A DNA stretch of 64,000 bases from Ixodes scapularis (lineage: Eukaryota > Arthropoda > Arachnida > Ixodida > Ixodidae), in contig NW_024609839.1 in assembly GCF_016920785.2 (NCBI RefSeq), positions 13,666,196-13,730,195 on the forward strand. The letters run 5' to 3'. Below, one piece after another: positions 32,037-42,869 of the stretch (position 1 is its first letter; each line of letters starts with the position of its first letter). Below the pieces are notes generated by a model. It saw nothing but the letters and a program-made list of their open reading frames with translations, searched no databases and was not told the origin of the DNA. The position numbers and the translations under genes were made by a program.

Positions 32037-33179
32037 CAATAACTTTTGGACTGGTTTTTAATTTGGACCGAACCTGAGCACACTGAACGTAGTAATTTAA
32101 AGAAACTTTTCTCCAATTTCGCTTTATTTTAAAAGTTATAGGCAAATTAGACTTACAAAAACAAGCAAAAAATAACATCCTTCATGACGTCGTAGGTCCT
32201 GGTTTGAGTGGCCGTGAAGTAGTGAGCTCATCGAGCGCTCACGGCTGCCGCACTCAGTGTCGACGGCTCGAGAGGGTGCCACTAAAGCACGTGTTGACTA
32301 GGCTGTATGAAGTGGGCGGCCAGGGCAGCTCGCATTGCATTTGCCGCGCGATTAAAGACTAATTCAGCATAACACTTCATTGGCCACAAACGACGGTAAA
32401 CACGGGGTAAAGATCAGTTCAGAACGGGAGCCACTTCGCGCTGCCATACCGCCAAAGGGTCAAATCGCCAGCCAAGCCCGCGCCGAAAGCCTTGGGAACG
32501 CTCGGAACCGGTCGGATCCTCGAGCCAGTATACGACCGCAGCGCCACCGCGTATATCCGGGACCTTTCTAAGCCCATTGTTCGTCGGAGCCTCATCCCAC
32601 TACGCCTTTCTAGTACAGTAAAACCTCGTTATAACAAAACGGGATATAACAAAGCAATCATAATTCCCCTTGCTTGCTAATAGTGGGAAGAAATGGACAT
32701 TGGCTATAACAAACTAATGGTTATAACGAAATAATTACGACCGCTCCTTCAACTTTGTTATAACGAGGTTTTACTGTATGCGCCGTTTTTTTCACCGCTT
32801 GGTGGCGGGTTTGTCGACGGGTCTTTTCTTGTTTCCGTACTTTATAAACTGCATTTGTTTCTTTTCTGATCTAAAATACTGAACAAAAACTACTTTCATA
32901 CATAATTGAAACGGTTCGCGACACTTATATTTTGTATCGACTAAAAAAAAGCTTTTAGCGGCTCTGACCAGTAGTAAGCCGAGGACCAAAGACGTCACAT
33001 ATTCCGCGCTTTCGGCAACGCGGGTCGCCCTCGTAGGTGGAGGAGGTTTCCGCGTCGTCCGGTTAAAATATGACTCACATAATTAGGTTATTCTCTCCGT
33101 GCCCGCTGGCTTACCCGAACCCTAAGAGACGTGGAGTCCGCAAAAGAGGTAGACGCTTAAGTATGATTGCAGCTCCCCT
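32037..33179. mobile_element. Probable TTAA-target MITE carrying a pogo MITE
   Basis: TTAA at 32033-32036 and 33180-33183 flank ends AGTGGCCCTGCAATAACTTT and the complement of AGGGGAGCTGCAATCATACT. These are imperfect inverted repeats (shared GG..CTGCAAT). Second-level matches inside (TGACGTCGTAGGTCCTGG vs TGACGTCTTTGGTCCTCG) support one element. A TA-flanked MITE sits at 32616-32776. No transposase. Confidence 0.55.
32616..32776. mobile_element. pogo/Tigger-type MITE, TA target
   Basis: Perfect terminal inverted repeats CAGTAAAACCTCGTTATAAC at both ends, TA on both sides (32614-32615, 32777-32778), 161 bp, with sub-terminal ATAACAAA/TTTGTTATA repeats. CAGT..-starting repeats and a TA target are typical of pogo/Tigger elements. 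Confidence 0.9.
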
Positions 33180-33690
33180 TTAAGTCCACACTCCTTTACC
33201 CCTACTCTGACGCTCCGAGTTTCATACTCCAGGCACAGCAACTAAATGGCGCATGGCGTACAGGAGCGCGACACACCGAATCTATTGACAAGCCGCACAA
33301 GCTCCTTCCCACCGCACGGTTATGACGAACCTGGCATCCCGTGGATACGGGTGGGAGAAGCCAAAATTATTTCGGTGGTAAATTAATTAAAGCCAGTGTA
33401 GAGCGGCAGGGTACAAAGTAAAAGAGACGGCGACGTTATGAAGTTTCTACGAACGTTTAAGTATTTCTTAGAGGTTTGGAGATTCGCTTCGAGCACGTGC
33501 GGGGAAAGGCACCTTGGCTGATCTATTTATTGACCGTGCAAGCTGTTTATATTTGAATTAAAGACAACATTCTTGAACTTCTTTGTCGACGCAAGAAACC
33601 CTCACACTTGCCAGATATTTCGTGGTTCCATATTGCAGCGAGACGGAATGCGATGGAAGCTGTTGATGTGCTATGCCGATACCGGAACAC
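33180..33690. other. Unassigned stretch
   Basis: Nothing recognised. Confidence 0.35.
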
Positions 33691-34135
33691 TGTCGTTCAA
33701 TAGATAGCACGTCAATTCGTTTCAGGCGAGACATGAACATGATGTTTCGGCTTTCCATTCGAAGTATCTTGATTCTCTGGGCAAAGCATCCTAGAAAGGG
33801 CAGCGCTCCGACTGTCTTCTCATCTCAACAACTTTTCTGTCGCTGTGCTGTCGGTAACCTTCCGTTCAATAGATGAATTCGTTTTCAGGCGAGATGTACG
33901 AACAAACCTTTCCCGCAATGCTAACTGATGCTTCGGATTTCCAATCTAGGTATCTTTATTCGCTGCAGCTGGACTAAGCAGTTTAAAAAGGGCAGCCGTC
34001 CCACTGTCTTCTCGGCCGGCAACTTTTCTGTCGCCGAGCTATCAGCACGCTCGTTCGATAGATCACTTTGTTCTCAGGCAAGGCACATGAACAAACCTTT
34101 TCCGGAATGCTAATTGCTGTCTTGGCTTTCAAATC
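33691..34135. repeat. Three diverged tandem copies, about 170-190 bp each
   Basis: GTTC(A/G)ATAGAT starts at about 33695, 33864 and 34053. Each is followed by a TTCAGGCGAGACATGAAC-type stretch; copies 1 and 2 also carry a CTTTCCATTCGAAGTATC-type stretch and AAAGGGCAGC..C..CTGTCTTCTC plus CAACTTTTCTGTCGC. The third copy is shorter. No known protein. Confidence 0.65.
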
Positions 34136-34271
34136 AAATTGTTTTTACCTGCTGGATTAACCACTAATGACAAAAAAGGAGCAGCTGTCCGGCTACGCCT
34201 TTTGTTTCAACAATCTCAACAATGGCACAGCCATCTTGTTTGTGGACGTGACATCACGGAGCGCAAAGAAG

Positions 34272-34575
34272 TCACTTGTGCTCCAAGAAATGCTCGGAGC
34301 ACGAAGAGCACGCTCGAGTGTCAGTCTCCGGCGGCGCTCCCCTCTGTTTAGTGAAAGGAGCGCCAAACGCTCGCAATGTGTAAACTATAAGAATTTCCTT
34401 TGAAATCGCAAATTTTTTTTTGCAACAGCGCGGCACCGCAAGAAAAAGGCACAACTTGTCGAACGTCGAGTCTCGCCAGTCTTGCGGCGTGATCAAAGCT
34501 TCCTGGGCCTGCCAAACTGCTGCGTCTCTGTGCCTTTTCACGCTTGGATACTTATCAAGAATCGATGCCATGGCA
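34272..34575 (-). repeat. Repeat family Y, minus copy with conserved ORF
   Basis: The minus frame reads MASILDKYPSVKRHRDAAVW, QAQEALITPQDW, CLFLAVP. It aligns with the plus-strand copy at 34999-35165 at DNA and protein level, so the two form a large inverted pair about 450 bp apart. I do not recognise the protein. Confidence 0.55.
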
Positions 34576-34998
34576 GAGCTTTGAAGGTATGTCGCACATA
34601 GGCGTCTTCACTATCACCCGGCTGTTCCAGCGAGTTGCTATCAATAGGAAACGAAATCGGTGGTTGCTATTATGGATTAACCATGGCTATGTTCCAAATC
34701 TATTTAAATGGATCACATGACAGCACAAATAGAGCAATGCTTTGGAAGAATGTAGGTTTTCGAAGGCAAAAGTATGAAGCGGCGATATCTGAAGTTTTTC
34801 AAACGTGGCCCGTCCATATGGTTGTGTGCAATCTGTCGTCGTCGCCATAGCTTCCTACCCCTCCTTTGTCGCCACTGGATCATGCCCGCTTCTGGACTGC
34901 AAGTGCCGCAAGTTACAAATACAGTCGTAAGAGTAAAGTAAAATGCTGCTCCAGAGGCACATGCATCTTCATGCTCTTTGCACTCACGAAACAAATCC

Positions 34999-35165
34999 AC
35001 ATGGCGTTAACTCTTGATCGGTATTCAAGCGTGCGAAGACAAAGATGCAGCACTTTGGCATGCCAAGGAAGCTTTGATCATGCCGCCAGAACGGTAAGAC
35101 TTGCGTTAGACGAGTTGCCCCTTTTTCTTGCGGTGCTGAGCTTTCGTAAAAATTTCCACGTGTTC
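34999..35165 (+). repeat. Repeat family Y, plus copy (frameshifted)
   Basis: MALTLDRYSSVRRQ then, after a one-base shift, KDAALWHAKEALIMPPE, and further on LPLFLAVL. Conservation of residues across a frameshift indicates an ancestral coding unit. Directly downstream (35214) lies a plus copy of family X. Confidence 0.55.
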
Positions 35166-35213
35166 TCAAACGCAATTCTCACCGTTCGGGGTTTTAACAA
35201 ACTTCTTCGGTAA

Positions 35214-35385
35214 ATGACAGCGAACGAGCAGAAAACATGTCTTCAGCTTACTGCCGCGCAGCCTCCGCAACGCTCCAAAACGTTGACTGATAATCTTTGT
35301 CCCAAGGTGGCCATCCGGTGGCCGCCCCTGAGCTGCAACAACCAAGCGGAGACACGCGATCCAGCAAATTGTCGTGGAGATCAAT
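35214..35385 (+). repeat. Dispersed repeat family X, copy 2
   Basis: Inverted relative to 31856-32015; the shared words are GAACGAGCAGAAAACATGTC, CCGCAACGCTCCAAAACG and CCCAAGGTGGCCATCCGG. It follows family Y closely, so X and Y may be parts of one element. Confidence 0.55.
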
Positions 35386-35559
35386 GGTATTGCTTGCACG
35401 GAGTACTATTAGATTCAGAGCAAACACAAGTGTCGCTGCGGTCGCCACATCTTGATTGGGTCAGGTGTACCGTGACGTCTGGTGACAGACTCCGCTTCGC
35501 GTTCTGGCATCTGGCTGGCTTCCCTGCGCCTGTTTCCTCACGATCGGAGGTTTGTGATC

Positions 35560-35748
35560 ATGCTGACCTACTGTTCAGCGCTGCAATGCAATTTCCAAAA
35601 AGAAGCTGGTATCATATTCTACCATCCGAAAACTTCGAGATTAAAAAGAGCATGGACAGTCAGACTAAGGATGGGAAAGGCACCGTCAACATCGGCCGTT
35701 GTGAGCTGTAAGCACGTTGAGAAGCGGGGCTTCGTTTACCCAGTGTAA
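35560..35748 (+). pseudogene. THAP-type zinc finger fragment 1
   Basis: MLTYCSALQCNFQKEAGIIF, then HPKTSRLKRAWTVRLRMGK, then AVVSCKHVEKRGF. It matches the start, central Trp-containing helix and end of a THAP C2CH domain. The last ligands read C-x-H instead of C-x2-H (Ser and Cys swapped), so metal binding would be damaged. THAP domains occur in P-element-type transposases and host DNA-binding proteins; no transposase core follows. Confidence 0.55.
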
Positions 35749-36000
35749 AAGGCGCTGGGTGAGACTTATGCCGACAGAATTTTCATAGCTTTTCCAACCG
35801 TGTTTGTCACGTTTACCCTTATAATTGGGTTATAAGTATGGAAAGCTATCGGTGGAGGCAACTCCCGTCGATGACCCCCCCCCCCCCCCCCCCCCCCCGC
35901 CCCCTCCACACGATATAAGGCGGTTGTGCAAGGGGTTGTGGAAGCGGCGGTGTAAGCGTTTCAGACACTGAAATTCTGTTCTTTGCAGATTCATGAGTTA
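35749..36000. other. Spacer with long poly-C run
   Basis: A C-homopolymer of about two dozen bases (35874-35898) is the only structure. Confidence 0.5.
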
Positions 36001-36544
36001 AGCACGAGACACATGCGCGAAAAATCCATCCGATCCGACGTCCGATCCGACAGTACGACTGCCTGATCCAAAAAATTTGGTCGCTTCAGGCGTCAGATCG
36101 GCGATCCGACATGCGTCAAACGCGCCAGATAGTTTTGCACGGCGGACGGATTGTCGGATGCGTCCAGCCAATGACAGCACAGCTAGCGCGGACGTCATGA
36201 TGACATACTTGGTCTGTCGGGACGAATAAGAAAATGGGACGGGCGACGGGAAGCCGGACGCGTGGATCCCGCTGATCCATTCGAGAAAGATGGCCCCGGC
36301 AAAGAATGCACTCGCTAACAAGAACGAGGTCCTAGCTTCGCTCGTGCGAGCTAAACCATCAATCTGGGACCAGAGATCTATGAACGCGGACCTCCGCTGG
36401 AGTGCTTGGAAGTTGGATCTCCTGGGCGGAGCCGAACGGATCGTTGTGTCGCTTGCAAGATCGGAAGTGTGTGCGTGTGTCTCAATTCGGAGCGACGTTC
36501 GGACTGTCGGATCGGACGATTCTGCCGTCCATTTGTCTCGCGCT
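36001..36544 (+). mobile_element. Harbinger-like element with MADF-like ORF fragment
   Basis: Imperfect terminal repeats of about 55 bp (AGCACGAGACACATG at 36001; complement of AGCGCGAGACAAATGG ending 36544) include an exact inner match CGTCCGATCCGACAGT. A TTA target triplet flanks both sides (35998-36000, 36545-36547). Inside, MAPAKNALANKNEVLASLVR, AKPSIWDQRSMN, RWSAWKL (36290-36420) resembles the start of a MADF/Myb-like domain (LI..V...P.LWD ... AW). PIF/Harbinger elements use 3-bp TWA targets and carry a MADF/Myb protein. The transposase is absent. Confidence 0.5.
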
Positions 36545-36547
36545 TTA

Positions 36548-37180
36548 GGAGAACATCAGACCCCGCTTTGCGGGCATACAAATGGCATTTAAGTCAAAGG
36601 CCTTTGGGCGGTCTCACTTGTAATTTTCTCCCCATGGCCCAGAATATATTTAACATGTTGCTCGAGCAGAGTGCAGCTTTTTCGCTGAGATGTTTTTGTT
36701 TAGAAACAAAGTTGAAAAAAACCTCTTAATTTATTCAAATCATTAGCAGCGTTGATTTTGCAGGATGTAAATATATTGCAATGCTCCTGCAAGTGTGGTG
36801 GCATTTCTTCCTTTTCATATACCATCTGTGATTCATGCACTGTCTGCCCTGGAAACCATGCTCGGAATGTTGGTTGTAGTTTCGCCTGCAGCTACAGACC
36901 ATACCTCAATAAGGCCGCATATAATAATTCACATTTCCTACGTAAAATGCGCACAAAAAAAAAAAAAAAAAAAAAAAACGAAAGTAATTTGCCGACAGCT
37001 AACGCCGTCTCGGCCTTTGTAGGGCGAGTGAGGGGGTAAATTTTGTCCTCAGCAGGATGTCGCCCCGGCTCGCTGTAAAAGGTCGCCTCCCAAACTTCTC
37101 GGTGCTAATACTCTCACCATACAATGCACCTGTTATTTGTTTGGCCCCTGGTCATGAAATCATTCTCAGTTTGCCATTCC
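36548..37180. other. Unassigned stretch
   Basis: Poly-A run at about 36954-36978. A Cys-rich open frame (36752-37039) has no recognised pattern. Confidence 0.35.
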
Positions 37181-37395
37181 ATCTCACCGAGAGCCCGATT
37201 TTGGTCATTGAGGTCTCAACCGGCTTGCACTGAAGAAGTATTAGCGAGTTCGTTTCACGGCACTCGTGCCCACGCGTGTCCACTCGCAGCGTGGAGCGGG
37301 TTCGTTTCAGCCGGCACTCCACAAGTGGTTGCACCCTCCGAGTTCGTTTCATTGCTGACACCCCACGCGTGCATGCACTCGCTGCACTGAGAAAA
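37181..37395. repeat. GAGTTCGTTTCA / GCACTC short repeats
   Basis: CGAGTTCGTTTCACGGCACTC, GCGGGTTCGTTTCAGCCGGCACTC and CGAGTTCGTTTCATTGCTGACACC repeat at 50-70 base spacing. The complement TGAAACGAACTCGC appears at about 38477, where a related copy may lie. Confidence 0.45.
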
Positions 37396-39180
37396 TCGAG
37401 ATTGCACCAAAATGCAATCCCGTCGTGCCTCGCTTCGGCTAGGCCGGCAAGGTGCTGGAGCAGATGACGAAAGTTTGTCTGCTACGATGTGTCGCAGAAC
37501 TGAAAGGAAAAAAAGTAGATTTTCTGATAGAAATTGCGTCCCGCGGGCAACGGAATCAAACGCTAGCTTGAACTGTGAGCGTCTCCTATTTAATGAAGGA
37601 AGCAGTTGACAAACTGTGCTTTATTTGGAGGTTTTAAGTCGCTCTGTTGCCATAAAAACGCTGAAATATACCAGTGTGTAAAGAAATGCTCAGAACAAAT
37701 GCATCAGCGGCCCCGAGATGTTTATCACCAACGTGTGCGGGTGAAAAATTGAACATTTGTCGACAAAACTGCCCCAGCAGAAACTTTGACTGCCCAATAA
37801 GCATCAGAGAAAGCTAAATTTAGTGATTTTACCCGAGGCTTGGGCAACATCATCATGTTTAACATTTACCTACTTCAACTAACTTGCCCCGCCATATTTT
37901 GTTCAAGACAGCTCTCGTTCTCGACGCCCTCACCAAAGCTAATATCTGATCCACCTGTAATGACGATCGAAATCGAAAAGTTTTGCTGGGTATTCCAGCA
38001 GACTAGTTTTAAGGCGTACCCTTTCAGTGGTCCACGCATAATGCCATGCTGAAATGGATCAAGCTTCTGCTCGGACAGCATCATCCATTTTCTTCAGTGT
38101 AAACGGGTATGAGAATTGAAAGATCGCAACCAGCTGCTTTGTAGACAGCTGGTTGCGGAAATTTACGCCGTCTGTAACTATCCCTATGACGGCCGTGTTG
38201 CTTGAAGTAATCGCAACTATAAACTAAAGGCTGCAGCGACCAACGTTTGTAGATAATCATTGGTAGCGACTGTACTCTCGCATTCCCACCCATCACTCCG
38301 AACAGCAAGGCGCCAGTTTCGGTTTGAGGTCGGTATTCTTTCTACAACATAGATGGCGGCAGCATCAGTCTTCCGCACTTGGTGCATTTGGCGAATTGGT
38401 TTGAGTCTAGTTCTCAGTGCAACACTCTGCGAGTGCAATGCATTCTGGGAGAGAACTCGAACGGTGCCAGTGCGTGTGAAACGAACTCGCTATAAAATAC
38501 CGCTACCAGACGCATCGCCTGCTAACATGAGGGAATAATAATGAGTTTGTTTGCTACTAGGTAGGTATCATTCTCTGACAGAAACAAAACGACGAACAGA
38601 CTGGCAAGTCATCTGCGAACAGAGCCAAAAAGGGACAATCGTCTGCTATAAATTGTGTGCTGCGCAGAGTGAGATCAAAAACTAATTGAAATATGGAACA
38701 TCGGCTATTTTACGGATGCAATTGTCCTGTGCTTCGTTTGGCTATGCTGATTTGTTTTAGGGCTGTGTATAACTTGACACCCACTGGTGCTAAAACAAGA
38801 GCTTGGGACAAGCACCCACCTTATCACGATATCAATCTCACTATCCGAAAGAGTATTGGATTTAATTACTGAGTGCCTTTTCCATTGACAAGAAGGCCCC
38901 AGCATTTTTTTAAGAATGCCAGTAGGGTTTTGTTGTTGCATCTTTATACTCGCAACTCATTCACTTTGCCAATTTCGTGTTTCTAGCCTGGCTCAGCTGG
39001 CAAGCTGAGCAGCGAGTCTGAAACTGTACCAATATTCTTTCCGGTCAGACTGTCCATTATTATTTATTGTTCTTCCCTGCTATTGTGATATGTCTGCACT
39101 GTAGTCATGACAGGGGCTCGAATGGTGGCTTCTACTTTCTACACATGGGTCCTAGGAAACATTTTGTAAGTGATGAGGTT
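37396..39180. other. Unassigned stretch
   Basis: Apart from an ACAGCTGGTTGCG / CGCAACCAGCTG inverted pair (about 38127-38157), nothing is recognised. Confidence 0.35.
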
Positions 39181-42007
39181 CCCACAATCATGGGCGTCAG
39201 CAAAGTGGCGGAAAAGGGGGGCGGGATTATTCTGAAGGGGTGTAGCTTTCAAACCTATAACTTTAAAAGAAAACAAGGTTTGCCCCCCTCCCCCTCCTTT
39301 TCCTGCAAAACATACTGCAGGTGCCCATGCCCGCAATTTAGGCCAACGGTTCTGGAAAGAGGGTTTGTGGAACCTCTCTGTAAATGCATTTTAGGAGTCC
39401 GCGAAACTCTGCCGGCAATAATTTTTTTTTTTTTAAATATGATTTGGGGCATTGAGTTGAGCCCAGCCCGGCCATGGCACATTCACAGCTCTGGGAGAAA
39501 AAGGAATCTACAGAAGAATACCTCTTTTCACTCTTCCCCCTTTTTATTCTTGGTAAACGCGTTTGCAGTCCACCCCCCCCCCCCCCCCCGCCCCCTTCCC
39601 CTTTTTTTACATTGCCTGGCGCCTCCCATCACTTCTGCCAGTCCAAAAAGGGTTTGCTTGCCACGATTGGCGGTTTCCTTCTTTTCTCTATAACATCCTT
39701 TCTGCTAAAGTGAAAAGAGTGTAGACGGAGCTTCTTCCCCTCACCGTACCATCTTAACCTGCAACATACTATACTCTCGGGAACAAGATAATAGCCTTTT
39801 ATCTTTTCTGCCGCCACAAATGCTGTGCTTAGCATGTTTTTGGCAGAGGCTTTTGCTGCCACCACATGCCACGCTATGAAGTGAGTGCCTCGGTGTGTGC
39901 GTGCCACCTGTCGCATAAAGCAGTGCACTTTCAAGCTGCGTGGATGCAATGACGGCAGAAAAAACACCAGCAGAGCGGACAATACAGAGCATGTTATTAA
40001 CAGCACTGGTTAATTCCCAATAAATCACAATCTGAATCATTACTGTCAAGCCATTTATTTTTGCAAATCGGTCACAGAGGACATAATCGCGGCCACTAAA
40101 TTATGCGAATTATAGACGCCTGCATTCAAACTCTTAAAGAGATTATAAAAGCAATTTCGAAAGTTTATTTGACGTCTGAAATGGGCGTCGGGCTCATCTC
40201 AGACACTGTTGACCAAGTTCCAGCCCGAACAGAAGTTTGTGTGCCGCACCAATCAATTAAACAGTTGTGGTAATATTCGCGCGGGGACGATGCCTGAGAC
40301 CCCCCCCCCCCCCCCCCCCCAAGACGGCGGCAGAAAGGTGAACTAAAGTGCGCCGTCAAAGCGTGACGACAACGGGCTCCTCGTCAGCCGATTGCTTCAA
40401 ACGGTTTAAACGAATGATGCGCTCTTGGTTTAGAATTCGGTAGTGAGATGGCATACAAAAAAGTAATTTGAATGTTGGATAATTTTTTTAAAGCTGTAGT
40501 TCGGAATTAATAGGTTTCATAGTGTGTATAGGAATAGGTTCCATAGCATGTGTAGCGTGTGGGATGACAAGGAAGAAGACTTGTGGAAATAAATGACAGC
40601 TGTATGCTGTGCTGGTTTTGAGACGGTGGTGTGTATGCTCCTTTTTGTTTCCTTGTCTCAAGGAAACAAAATTTTGACAGCAAATGTTGAACCCTGCTTG
40701 TGCACACCTTTCTGATCCAAAACTGACTTCGAGACCCAGTAGGTTTCAAAGCCGGTTTCAAATAAGAAAACCAACGCAAAAGTCAACTTCGAAACCTGGG
40801 ATGTTTTGAAGTGATTTTTGGCATTAGTTCCCAAAAAAGATATGTCATCAGTTTGGTGGCCGGGAGCCAAAAGCATTTCATGCTTAAAATCATACTCATC
40901 AGTGCGGCCTTTATTATTCTCTGACTGAATCAATTCTGCTTTTATATGCAGGAGGGAACCATTTGGCTTTTCGAAGGCTTTACTGTGGTCATGGCGGCCT
41001 ACTGGCTTTTCGGCTTCGCCCATGGCCAGAAGACGTACAATACGAGCTGCCTTCTTGAGAGGCTTTGTCTTATTCTAATCTACTCACAGCTACGGCCAGT
41101 TGCAATCAAGGTGATTAATACAATCAAGAAAACACCTGTAGCCTGATTGCTGATCACATAGTGCAATCGCCAAAGTCTGTGAAACTCCTGCCAGGATTGT
41201 TCCGATTTTCGAAATCATTAAAGGCTTTGTTTGTTTTTCTTGAGATGGCAGTTGCAAGTTGTGTGGCTCACATACCTAAGTATGCTTCAATTCATTCCAG
41301 CTTTATTCATTTATATTCATCACATTTCTCTAGTCCTCCGTGTTGTTTCCTAGTCATCAAACTAGGTATTAGGCACCTGTATGGAGTAGTTACATTTTGT
41401 TTTTACGTTTTTATCAAAACGGTTTGTGTCACCCTGTCTGGAATTCATCACCCTTACTACGAAATGTCAAATTAATCTCACGTTGAGATACTTTTTAAAA
41501 GTGGAGATGACCGGCATTAAATGTCGTGTTTCTTTATCACTCCTGTTCATACTTTGTATATTACTTCAGTCAAAAGACACCACCAGTGTTCAATATGCCC
41601 CGTCCGAGCACAAGCTTTTCAGCCTGGATAAGGTGAGCGTGAGTGAGCACGCACTAAGCAGTACCGAAGGTAATGAGCGTGCACTGCTGAATTTTCAAAG
41701 TTTCATAAATGCTCTTTTTTAGAAAAAAATAAAAGTCAGGCATTGTTGTGGTATATTCACAACATTGTGGCTTTCTTGAAGAATGCGGGCATTCTGAAGG
41801 TGTTGCCGAAGGCTTGCCAGGGTGACAGCGCGGACGAAGGCGACAAGTGCGAGCTAGTACACGCTCTATCGCAAGCTCTTGTTCTGCGAAAGCGCTTCTC
41901 AAAGTCGCTCTTGCATGCCTGTAGCCTTTGCTGCCCTACAGTGGTAATGGTAGGCAACTCCGGCTGACACAAGAAATCATCCCATCGCTGCCACACTCCG
42001 TTTCCCT
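39181..42007. other. Unassigned stretch with homopolymer runs
   Basis: Poly-T (39421-39434), poly-C (39576-39590 and 40300-40320). Open frames at 40507-41023 (minus) and 41161-41475 (plus) have no recognised domain. Confidence 0.35.
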
Positions 42008-42011
42008 TTAA

Positions 42012-42428
42012 AGGGCTGCTGAACCGAAATTTGGATTTCAGAAAACGATGCAGAAGCCGTAGGCGGGACGCTACAATCCCTAAAACACTACTCGTAGTCA
42101 CAAGGCGATATCTCGAATGGACGGCCGTATTTGGAGAAAGAGGTTGAGATTGAACGAGACCGATGAGGCGCGTGACGTCGAGATATCTCGTTTTCTCCTC
42201 TCTCTGCTTCGCCCTTTCAAGGCGGCGAGGTGGAGAAGACGCGAGGTCGTTCCCTTTCCTTCTAGAAGAAGCAAGACAAACAAATCTGTAAAATGCGCCT
42301 CCTATTTTTAAAAATAAGGTCATTCATTCGAAATATCGCTGTATGAGTGATGTTTTGGTGTTTGTAGCATCTTGTTACACGCTTTTGCGCCGTATTTTAT
42401 GGAATCCAGATTTCGGTTCAACATCCCT
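42012..42428. mobile_element. piggyBac-like MITE, TTAA target
   Basis: Ends AGGGCTGCTGAACCGAAATT (42012) and the complement of AGGGATGTTGAACCGAAATC (to 42428), flanked by TTAA at 42008-42011 and 42429-42432. 417 bp, no coding capacity. Distinct terminal sequence from 4976-5546 but the same AGGG start and target. Confidence 0.85.
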
Positions 42429-42613
42429 TTAAGTGCAAGTGAAACTGAAATGCCAAGAATGAGCACGTTGTCCTGAACGACAGTTGCACTGCACAAGCGC
42501 GCATGCTTAGCAACATTCAAAGCATGGAGCTTGCTCTTAAAGCCTCTGCATCAGGCTTCCTGTTGCAGCTTGTGGTACCGAAGCAAGCTTTTGGGCAGAC
42601 ACTTTTTTATAAG

Positions 42614-42790
42614 CAGAAACTTCACCTGGCACCGCAGAGCTCCGACCGGTACTCGGAGTACTTAGTTGCGGTACTTTAGATAAAACAGAAGGGCAACAGG
42701 TGAAGTAGAAACTTCACCTGCACCGCAGTGCTCGGACCAGTACTCGAAGTATTTAGTTGCGGTATTTTAGATAAAACAGAAGGGCATTGA
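42614..42790. repeat. Two tandem copies, 92-bp period
   Basis: GAAACTTCACCTG..CACCGCAG..CTC..AC, GTACTCG.AGTA.TTAGTTGCGGTA, TTTAGATAAAACAGAAGGGCA occurs at 42616 and again at 42708 with few changes. Confidence 0.75.
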
Positions 42791-42869
42791 GCAGTGCAAA
42801 CTACGATTATTGTCAGGTAAGAAGTATTCAGTTGCAGTAATTGTTTTGCTTTACATACAAAAAGGCTGG

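Noticed and set aside
40507..41023. 90- and 121-residue minus frames
   Set aside because: I tested them by eye against THAP and P-element transposase patterns and saw no match; composition is unremarkable.
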